From an uncultured Acidaminococcus sp. (lineage in GTDB: Bacteria > Bacillota_C > Negativicutes > Acidaminococcales > Acidaminococcaceae), in contig OMUE01000123.1 in NCBI GenBank assembly GCA_900314165.1, positions 1 to 15,629 of the forward strand: a stretch of 15,629 nucleotides of DNA. The letters run 5' to 3'. The translations under genes were made by a program, and so were the position numbers. Under the pieces are notes generated by a model. That model saw only the letters and a list, made by a program, of their open reading frames with translations, was not told the origin of the DNA and did not search any database. Below, piece by piece: positions 5,948-11,521 of this stretch. Each line of letters begins with the position of its first letter. Positions within the stretch are counted from its first letter, which is position 1.

Positions 5948-6757
5948 ATGGCTAATCAATATGCAAATTATACACCGGCACAAGTCCGGGAGCTGATTAC
6001 AAAAGGCGTTATTACATCCAGTACGTCCGGGATGGCAGCGGGCTACGTGCAAGCCAATCTGATCTGCCTGCCGAAAGATTATGCAGATGAATTTTATGAA
6101 TTTGCCAAGTTGAATTCCCAGCCCTGTCCGGTACTGGAAGTGTTCGAAGGGGAACCGGTCTCTAAGTTCCTGGCCCCCGGGGCTCCCGTGCTCAGCTGCA
6201 TTCCCTGGTACAACATCTACCGGAATGGCAAACTGGAAAAGACCATTCCTGACGCTACGGAATACTGGACAAAGGATATGGTGGGCTTCTTGATCGGCTG
6301 CAGCTATTCCTTTGAAGAAGCGCTCCTAAAAAACAATATTGAAATCCGCCACATGACCCTGGGCACTCCTGTGCCCATGTTCCGGACCTCGATCCGTTGC
6401 AAGCCCTATGGCCGGTTTCATGGGAATTACGTTGTCAGCATGCGGCCTATGACACCGGAAAATGCCCAAAAGGCTAAAGAGATTACGGAACAATTCCCCA
6501 ACGTCCATGGAGGCCCTGTGGAAATCGGCGATGCAGCAGCTATTGGCATCGAGAATGTGAATAAACCGGATTACGGGATGCCCGTCCCGTTTTATGAAAA
6601 CGAAATCCCTGTATTCTGGGCCTGCGGCGTAACACCCCAATTCGTAGTGGAAAATGTAAAACCGCCCATTGCCATTTCCCATAAGCCTGGCTTCATGTTC
6701 GTCAGCGACATCCTGAACACAGAGATTGAAGCGAAATTAGAAGAACGGAAGAAATAA
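5948..6757 (+). CDS. DUF1445 / YcsI-family protein (putative hydro-lyase, D-glutamate cyclase-related)
   Basis: This 269-aa soluble protein carries the DUF1445 (UPF0317/YcsI) signatures throughout: FLIGCSYSFEEAL (114-126, Cys118), VPMFRTSIRCKPYGRFHGNY (142-161), VSMRPMTP (163-170), HGGPVEIGD (187-195), FWACGVTPQ (223-231) and SHKPGFMFVSD (244-254). The length matches the bacterial family. The mammalian D-glutamate cyclase protein (DGLUCY), which makes 5-oxo-D-proline from D-glutamate, has a related region in its N-terminal half. A role in D-glutamate or 5-oxo-D-proline chemistry is therefore plausible here but unproven. 'Putative hydro-lyase' is only a database label. The ATG has a GAGGA ribosome site and lies 12 bases after the first pxpC; 26 bases separate it from the second pxpB. 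B. subtilis ycsI has the same neighbours. Confidence 0.9.
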   Translation: MANQYANYTPAQVRELITKGVITSSTSGMAAGYVQANLICLPKDYADEFYEFAKLNSQPCPVLEVFEGEPVSKFLAPGAPVLSCIPWYNIYRNGKLEKTIPDATEYWTKDMVGFLIGCSYSFEEALLKNNIEIRHMTLGTPVPMFRTSIRCKPYGRFHGNYVVSMRPMTPENAQKAKEITEQFPNVHGGPVEIGDAAAIGIENVNKPDYGMPVPFYENEIPVFWACGVTPQFVVENVKPPIAISHKPGFMFVSDILNTEIEAKLEERKK

Positions 6758-6783
6758 ATATCGAATTACGAGGTGCATGGAAC

Positions 6784-7554
6784 ATGGATAAAGCAGCAGC
6801 GTATCTGCAGCAATATGTTATAAAACCTGTAGGAGAAGCAGCACTGATGGTTTCCTTTGGCAACGAAATCAATCCGGCCATCCTGCGCTGTGCCCGGGCG
6901 TTAGCTTCTGCTTTGGAGGCTGCGCCTTTTCCTGGCTTGAAGGAATTTGAAGTTTCGTACACCGGTATCACGGTCTTCTATGACCCTCTGGTGCTGGCTC
7001 TGGGCTCCCATCTTCCGGACGATCCTGTATTGTCCAAGGGCTACCGGGAACTAAAGGCCCATATGGAAAACCTGTTGGCTGACCTGGAGCTGGGAGTAGA
7101 ATCCGGCAAGGATAAGGTACGGATTCCCGTGTGCTACGGCGGCGAATACGGACCGGATTTGGAGTATGTGGCTGAATATCATAAGATGACTCCTGAGGAA
7201 GTGGTGAAAATCCATACCAGTGGGGATTACCTGGTGTATATGATCGGCTTTGCCCCTGGCTTTCCCTATGTAGGCGGCCTGCCGAAGGAAATCGCCACAC
7301 CCCGCCGGAAGACGCCTCGTCTTGTAATTCCTAAAGGCTCCGTGGGCATTGCCGGTTCCCAGACCGGAGCCTATCCTTTGGAAACCCCTGGAGGCTGGCA
7401 GCTTATCGGCCGCACACCTCTGGATCTGTTCCGTCCCTATGACCTGGCTCATCCCAGTGTGCTGCAGGCAGGGGACCGGATAGAATTTTACGCTATTACA
7501 CCGGATGAATATGCAGCCATCGCAGCCAAGGAGAAGGAAGGTGCCCGGAAATGA
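6784..7554 (+). CDS. pxpB: Second PxpB paralogue (KipI/AHS1 family)
   Basis: This second KipI-type protein in the same operon has 256 aa. It has the N-terminal KipI domain (about 12-100, with SYTGITVFYDP at 58-68) and the cyclophilin-like C-terminal domain: IPVCYGGEYGPDLEYVAEYH (114-133), GFAPGFPYVGGLPKEIATPR (155-174), IPKGSVGIAGSQTGAYPLE (182-200) and TPGGWQLIGRTPLDLF (201-216). It keeps the consensus SQTG.YP and PGGW motifs that the first copy has changed. By eye the two PxpB proteins differ at a large fraction of positions and carry different N-terminal regions, so this is an old paralogue, not a recent tandem copy. Its stop overlaps the next pxpC start by four bases. The substrate may differ from that of the first pair, for example a different stereoisomer or cyclic amide; this is inference. 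Confidence 0.9.
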   Translation: MDKAAAYLQQYVIKPVGEAALMVSFGNEINPAILRCARALASALEAAPFPGLKEFEVSYTGITVFYDPLVLALGSHLPDDPVLSKGYRELKAHMENLLADLELGVESGKDKVRIPVCYGGEYGPDLEYVAEYHKMTPEEVVKIHTSGDYLVYMIGFAPGFPYVGGLPKEIATPRRKTPRLVIPKGSVGIAGSQTGAYPLETPGGWQLIGRTPLDLFRPYDLAHPSVLQAGDRIEFYAITPDEYAAIAAKEKEGARK

Positions 7555-8540
7555 ACATCCAGGTTAAGAAAGGTGGACCATTGACGACGCTGCAGGACGC
7601 AGGCCGGTATGGTTTCCAGAAATCCGGTGTTTTGGTCAGTGGGGCTATGGATCTGGCATCGTTAGCTTTGGGTAATATCCTTTTAGGCAATAAAGAAAAT
7701 GAAGGGGCCCTGGAAATGACCATGAGCGGCCCCGTGCTGAAGCTTCCCCAGGGCCTCATGTTTGCACTGACCGGTGCGGAATTGGGCGCCAGACTGGGCG
7801 GCAAGCCCGTGCCCAGGAACCGGGCTATCTATGTGAAAGAAGACAGCACCCTGACGTTCGGTTTTGCAGCTCAGGGTGCCAGAGGCTATCTGGCCGTGGC
7901 CGGAGGGTTTGACGTACCCGTGGTTATGGACAGCAAAAGTACCTACCTGCGGGCTAAAATCGGTGGCGTGGATGGAGAACCCCTGAAGGATGGAACTGTT
8001 TTGGAAACAGGCCCTCTCACGGCCAAACAGGAAGCCTTTGCTGCTGTTCTGGCTAAGCAGGGCGGAAAATCCTTCAGCAGCATGGGCTGGTCCATTCCGG
8101 ACAGCGATATCTTCGACCATGAACCGATCCGGGTCACGGAAGGCTTGCAGTACGACTGGTTTGATGAAGCAGCCCTGCAGCTGTTTACGGATTCTCCTTA
8201 CACGATTACGCCCCAGTCCGACCGCATGGGTTACAGATTAAGCGGAGCCCCGATTCCTTATAAGGATTCCAGTCTGGAACTGATTTCCGAGCCGGTGACT
8301 TTCGGGTCCATCCAGGTGCCGGCAGACGGCAATCCCATCGTCCTGATGGCTGACAGGCAGACTACAGGAGGCTACGCAAAAATCGGCCAGGTTATCCAGG
8401 CCGATTTGCCCAGACTGGCTCAGATGAAGCCTGGGGAGAAAATCTATTTCCGGTTTGTGACTTTGGCAGAGGCGGAAAAGGCCTTGTTGAAGCAGGAAGC
8501 GTTCCTGGATCAGGTGAAGAACATGGTCTACAGGGATTAG
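7551..8540 (+). CDS. pxpC: Second PxpC paralogue (KipA/AHS2 family)
   Basis: This 329-aa KipA-type carboxyltransferase A/B-domain protein is encoded with a four-base overlap to the second pxpB, so the two are surely made as a pair. Signatures are KKGGPLTTLQDAGRYGFQ (6-23), SGAMDLASLALGNILLGN (30-47), LEMTMSGPVLKLP, a DSKSTYLRAKIGGVDGEPL segment, SDRMGYRLSGAPI, and GSIQVPADGNPIVLMADRQ followed by TTGGYAKIG. It differs clearly from the first PxpC by about ten extra residues and many substitutions. It is the last gene of the operon; a terminator follows after a 94-base gap. As with the first pair, older annotation as allophanate hydrolase subunit 2 or urea amidolyase-related protein is not supported by the neighbours. 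Confidence 0.9.
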   Translation: MNIQVKKGGPLTTLQDAGRYGFQKSGVLVSGAMDLASLALGNILLGNKENEGALEMTMSGPVLKLPQGLMFALTGAELGARLGGKPVPRNRAIYVKEDSTLTFGFAAQGARGYLAVAGGFDVPVVMDSKSTYLRAKIGGVDGEPLKDGTVLETGPLTAKQEAFAAVLAKQGGKSFSSMGWSIPDSDIFDHEPIRVTEGLQYDWFDEAALQLFTDSPYTITPQSDRMGYRLSGAPIPYKDSSLELISEPVTFGSIQVPADGNPIVLMADRQTTGGYAKIGQVIQADLPRLAQMKPGEKIYFRFVTLAEAEKALLKQEAFLDQVKNMVYRD

Positions 8541-8573
8541 AAAATTTCAGAGAGCAATTATCTATGGAATCTT

Positions 8574-8590
8574 GTATACTATAGGTATAC
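8574..8590. promoter_or_regulatory. GTATAC palindrome 3' of the pxp operon
   Basis: GTATAC occurs at 8574-8579 and at 8585-8590 around TATAG, forming an operator-like dyad that also contains TATACT, a possible -10 box for the genes downstream. No clear -35 is present. The nearby terminator at 8635 would lie between it and the NUDIX gene, which weakens the promoter reading. Confidence 0.25.
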
Positions 8591-8634
8591 GTTGCCTGAC
8601 AGATGGGCAGATCTGCTGCAGGGGATTCCTGGAG

Positions 8635-8667
8635 AAACGCCCTGCAGCCGGTCTGCAGGGCGTTTTT
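8635..8667 (+). terminator. Rho-independent terminator of the pxp operon
   Basis: A 13-bp stem (AAACGCCCTGCAG, 8635-8647, with CTGCAGGGCGTTT, 8653-8665) has a CCGGT loop and ends in a T-run. It lies 41 bases upstream of the NUDIX gene start, so that gene needs its own promoter or read-through. Confidence 0.92.
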
Positions 8668-8708
8668 AGTGCCCGGAGCAGGCAGCTTCAGTAAAGGCGG
8701 TTGTGAAT

Positions 8709-9194
8709 ATGAGGGATACATCGCTTGTGTATTTATTGGATGATCAGGGCAGGGTACTGCTGGGCCGGAAGAAACGAGGCATGGGCAAGGACAAATGGAA
8801 CGGCTTCGGTGGCAAGATCGAGGCCGGAGAGACTATGCGCCAGTGCGCCGTCCGGGAGTTGCGGGAAGAATGCGGCCTGGTGGCGGCACCGGAGGATTTG
8901 GAGCTGGTGGCAGACCTGTATTTCGACCAGCCCTCGGATCCTCAGTGGTCCCACGGAGGCATGGTGTATTTCGTCCGGCACTGGCAGGGGACGGTGACCA
9001 TGTCCGAGGAGATGCTGCCCCGCTGGTTCTCCTTGGAAGAGCTGCCCTATGACACCATGTGGGAAGCGGACAAGATCTGGCTGCCCATGCTGCTGGCAGG
9101 CAAACAGCTGAGGGGGACCATCTTGTTCGACGTAGACGGGGACCACGTGTTGTCCTCCTGTTTCCAGGAGGTTCATCTTGACAGAACAAAGTAA
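8709..9194 (+). CDS. MTH1-like NUDIX hydrolase (8-oxo-dGTP diphosphatase)
   Basis: This is probably an oxidised-purine nucleoside triphosphate diphosphatase that cleanses the nucleotide pool of 8-oxo-dGTP or 2-hydroxy-dATP. The 161-aa protein has a perfect Nudix box: G35-x5-E41-x7-R49-E50-L51-x-E53-E54-x-G56. It resembles eukaryotic MTH1 more than classical MutT: KKRGMGKDKWNGFGGKIEAG (21-40), then EEMLPRWFSLEELPYDTMWE (100-119) and WLPMLLAGK (124-132). The Asn of WNGFGGK is kept (N31). One of the two adjacent acidic residues that read the base in human MTH1 (WPDD) is Ala here (WEAD). I place the start at ATG 8709 because AAAGGCGG lies eight bases before it; the in-frame GTG at 8703 is too close to that site. 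The gene overlaps mutY by 17 bases, forming a GO repair cassette. Confidence 0.85.
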   Translation: MRDTSLVYLLDDQGRVLLGRKKRGMGKDKWNGFGGKIEAGETMRQCAVRELREECGLVAAPEDLELVADLYFDQPSDPQWSHGGMVYFVRHWQGTVTMSEEMLPRWFSLEELPYDTMWEADKIWLPMLLAGKQLRGTILFDVDGDHVLSSCFQEVHLDRTK

Positions 9195-10272
9195 CTGGCC
9201 GGATGAGCTGCTGGCCTGGTTTGACAGCCATAGCCGTTGCCTGCCCTGGCGGGAGAAGAAGCCCCGGAATCCTTACCATGTGTGGGTGTCGGAAATCATG
9301 TTGCAGCAGACACGGACGGAAGGTGTAAAGGCCTACTTTGCCCGCTGGATGGAGCTGTTCCCTACGGTACAGGCTCTGGCCCAGGCACCGGAACAGGACG
9401 TGTTGCAGGCCTGGCAGGGGCTGGGGTACTACAGCAGAGCCCGGAATTTGCGGAAAGCGGCCCAGGAAATCTGTGTGCAGTACGGAGGAAGCCTGCCAGA
9501 AACGGCTGAGGAACTGGCCAAACTACCGGGCATCGGGGACTATACGGCAGGAGCCATTGCTTCCATGGCTTTTGGCCAGGTGGTGCCGGCGGTAGATGGG
9601 AACCTGCAGCGGGTATTGGCGCGGATGTATGCTGTGGAGGACGATATCCTGTCCACTAGCGGCAAAAAGAAACTGAGAGCGTTGGCGGAGCAGGCCATTT
9701 CTCCGGAACGGCCTGGAGACTTTAACGAAGCCATGATGGATTTGGGCGCAGGGGTCTGTATCCCGAAGAATCCCCGTTGTGAGCTTTGCCCTGTCAGGGA
9801 AGCTTGCAAGGCTTTAGCTCAGGGGCGGACCCAGGAACTGCCTCACAGACAGAAACGGAAGGTCCAGACAGAATATTATGCCGACTGTGCCATCTTTATC
9901 CGGGCTGGGCAGGTACTGCTGCAACAGCGGCCGGACAAGGGCCTGCTGGCTTCCATGTGGGAATTTCCCAATGTTCTGGCGGCTGCAGAACCGGAAAGCT
10001 TTGCCAGATTGAAAAAACAGATGGGCCCTGTGGGAGATCTGTACTGGCAGCATACCCATGTGTTCAGCCATCAGATCTGGCATGTGAAGGCTTATTGGGG
10101 ACAGGAGATACCCAATCTTAACCGGAGCAGCTGGATCCCTCTCACAGAACCGGCTCAGGTTCCCCTGGCCGGACCCTATGGTAAATTGTTTCAGGTATTG
10201 TGCCAGGAAGGGCTGTTCCGTGAGGAAGAAGCTGCGTACCTGGTAGCAGAACGAGGAGATGAAGGAAAATGA
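9178..10272 (+). CDS. mutY: A/G-specific adenine DNA glycosylase MutY
   Basis: MutY removes adenine mispaired with 8-oxoguanine, the second defence behind the nucleotide-pool cleaner encoded just upstream. The 364-aa protein has the HhH-GPD glycosylase domain (about 1-215): SEIMLQQTR with catalytic Glu39, the helix-hairpin-helix LPGIGDYTAGA (116-126), and PAVDGNLQRVLAR with Asp140. A complete [4Fe-4S] ligand set follows, C194-x6-C201-x2-C204-x5-C210. A NUDIX-like 8-oxoG recognition domain follows (about 230-345) with HVFSHQIWHVKAY. The start is TTG 9178, six bases after a perfect AGGAGG ribosome site; no better ATG exists nearby. It overlaps the NUDIX gene by 17 bases and the PHP gene by four, so all three are probably co-translated. 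Confidence 0.95.
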   Translation: MTEQSNWPDELLAWFDSHSRCLPWREKKPRNPYHVWVSEIMLQQTRTEGVKAYFARWMELFPTVQALAQAPEQDVLQAWQGLGYYSRARNLRKAAQEICVQYGGSLPETAEELAKLPGIGDYTAGAIASMAFGQVVPAVDGNLQRVLARMYAVEDDILSTSGKKKLRALAEQAISPERPGDFNEAMMDLGAGVCIPKNPRCELCPVREACKALAQGRTQELPHRQKRKVQTEYYADCAIFIRAGQVLLQQRPDKGLLASMWEFPNVLAAAEPESFARLKKQMGPVGDLYWQHTHVFSHQIWHVKAYWGQEIPNLNRSSWIPLTEPAQVPLAGPYGKLFQVLCQEGLFREEEAAYLVAERGDEGK

Positions 10273-11117
10273 AATTAGATTATCATATGCATTTTGAACA
10301 TGGTTCCTACAACAAGGAATGGGTGGAAGGCTTCTTTAAGGCTGCAAAAGCCCGGGGACTGGATGAAATCGGTATTTCCGAGCATTCCCATACGTTCCCG
10401 GAATTTGAAGAACTGTATTACGAAGACCTGGTGCTGGACGATTCCTTCATCGGCAGCTTCCAGAAAAAATGGCTGAAAAAGAATAAGTTCAAATATACCC
10501 TGGATGAATATTTTGCCTTCATGGACGAACTGAAGAAGGACCATGCCGTGAAGACGGGGATAGAAGTGTGCAATTTCCAAGATCAGGAGAAGGTGGGGAA
10601 GATCCTGAAGGCCTATCCCTTTGACTACGTTATCGGGTCCATCCATTTCCTAAAGGGTTGGGCCTATGATACGGAAGCCATCAAAGCTGAATGGGAACGT
10701 CATTCCCTGAGGGATATTTATGAATGGTACACGGAGGAAGTGGAGAAATTGGCGGCTTCCGGCTTGTACGATATCCTGGGCCATCCCTTCAATATCCGGT
10801 TGTTCAAGTACCTGCCAGATTTTGACGTGACGCCCTATCTGGAACGGGTAGCCAAGGCTTTGAAAAAGGCTGACATGGTGGTGGATGTGAATACGGGCAC
10901 CTACTACCGGTACCCCATCAAGGAAATCTCTCCCTATCCGGATTTCATGAAGGTGGCTGCCAAGTACGAATTACCCATCATCACCACGTCCGATGCTCAT
11001 GAACCGGAAGACTGCGGCCGATATAATGCCGAGGCCGTGGCCTACGCCAAGAGCTTCGGTTATACAAAGCTGGCCCGTTTCGAAGGCCGGAAGCGGACGC
11101 TGGAAGTGCTGGAATAA
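10269..11117 (+). CDS. PHP-domain phosphoesterase, histidinol-phosphatase (HisJ/HisK) family
   Basis: This 282-aa protein has a single PHP metal-dependent phosphoesterase domain. All expected metal and active-site motifs are visible: DYHMH (His6, His8), SEHSH (Glu38, His39, His41), TGIEV (Glu99), GSIHF (His126), GHPF (His172) and SDAH (Asp242, His244). The length is close to histidinol-phosphatase HisK (about 268 aa), the last-but-one step of histidine synthesis. No other his gene is in the window. The gene starts in a four-base overlap with mutY behind an AGGAGATGAAGGAAA ribosome region. An alternative role as a nucleoside monophosphate phosphatase working with the two upstream repair genes is possible. 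The family assignment is firm; the substrate is not. Confidence 0.85.
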   Translation: MKLDYHMHFEHGSYNKEWVEGFFKAAKARGLDEIGISEHSHTFPEFEELYYEDLVLDDSFIGSFQKKWLKKNKFKYTLDEYFAFMDELKKDHAVKTGIEVCNFQDQEKVGKILKAYPFDYVIGSIHFLKGWAYDTEAIKAEWERHSLRDIYEWYTEEVEKLAASGLYDILGHPFNIRLFKYLPDFDVTPYLERVAKALKKADMVVDVNTGTYYRYPIKEISPYPDFMKVAAKYELPIITTSDAHEPEDCGRYNAEAVAYAKSFGYTKLARFEGRKRTLEVLE

Positions 11118-11120
11118 GAG

Positions 11121-11141
11121 AAGCGAAGAGCAAAGAGCGAT
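11121..11141 (+). repeat. GCGAAGAGC-type short repeat after the PHP gene
   Basis: Just after the PHP stop codon lies AGCGAAGAGCAAAGAGCGAT, a near-tandem 9-10 bp motif. Eighteen of its twenty bases recur inside the end of ftsH at 15564-15583. In both places a GCGGCAC...CCCC stretch follows within about 15 bases, so this may be the outer margin of the larger hairpin-mosaic element. Confidence 0.5.
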
Positions 11142-11145
11142 GAGG

Positions 11146-11441
11146 GTACGCGGCACTGCCCCCTTGCCTCGCAAAAGGGCTCTGCCCAGCCCCCTCGCCA
11201 TTGCTAATGCAATGGCCCTCTCCCCCCCTATGGGGGCGACAGCCCTCACGGGCAACCTGACGGGCGGAGCCCTGTCATCCCCGCGAGGGGAACCGTGCCG
11301 ACTCCATTCAGGCCGGCTTAGCCGGCATCCTACCAGTCCGCCCATTGAGGGGCGGGGAACCAGTCCTTTCCTTGAATCTTATGAAAGGACTGGTGGTGGG
11401 GTACGGCAGCGCCGGCACGGTGGTGGGGTAGTCCAGCGGAC
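11146..11441 (-). repeat. Hairpin-mosaic repeat, copy B (inverted relative to copy A)
   Basis: Read on the minus strand this matches copy A. Bases 11295-11441 align with 1375-1521 without gaps and with about three mismatches in 147. The match then continues in patches, including CCCCTCGCGGGG and a segment around GAGAGGGCC. The hairpin GCCATTGC/GCAATGGC (11197-11216) occupies the place of a differently sequenced hairpin in copy A. About 31 extra bases lie near the 11146 end, and that end's terminal repeat is degenerate (ACGCGGCACT against CCGCTGGACT). The element lies in the 3' region of the NUDIX-mutY-PHP transcript, before its terminator. A plus-strand open frame across it is a translated repeat, not a gene. 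Confidence 0.8.
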
Positions 11442-11469
11442 TCACTCGCACTAAGGTCTAGCACCTAAT

Positions 11470-11507
11470 AAAAAACTGCGTACCGGGTGAGGTACGCAGT
11501 TTTTTTT
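11470..11507. terminator. Bidirectional terminator between PHP gene and abgT
   Basis: The stem ACTGCGTACC (11475-11484) and GGTACGCAGT (11491-11500), with a GGGTGA loop, is flanked by an A-run on the left and a T-run on the right. It can therefore stop transcription from the PHP side and, on the minus strand, from abgT, whose stop codon is 15 bases away. Confidence 0.92.
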
Positions 11508-11521
11508 GTACAATTTTTCTC

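Noticed and set aside
4251..8540. Annotation of the KipI/KipA-type genes as allophanate hydrolase or urea carboxylase
   Set aside because: There is no biotin carboxylase, biotin carrier or amidase domain, and pxpA plus DUF1445 are adjacent, so the 5-oxoprolinase assignment is stronger.
8703..8705. GTG start for the NUDIX gene
   Set aside because: It is only two bases from the ribosome site AAAGGCGG. ATG 8709 has normal spacing.
10993..11454. 153-codon plus-strand frame running from the PHP gene into repeat copy B
   Set aside because: It begins inside the PHP gene in another frame, then reads through repeat DNA. There is no ribosome site or domain.
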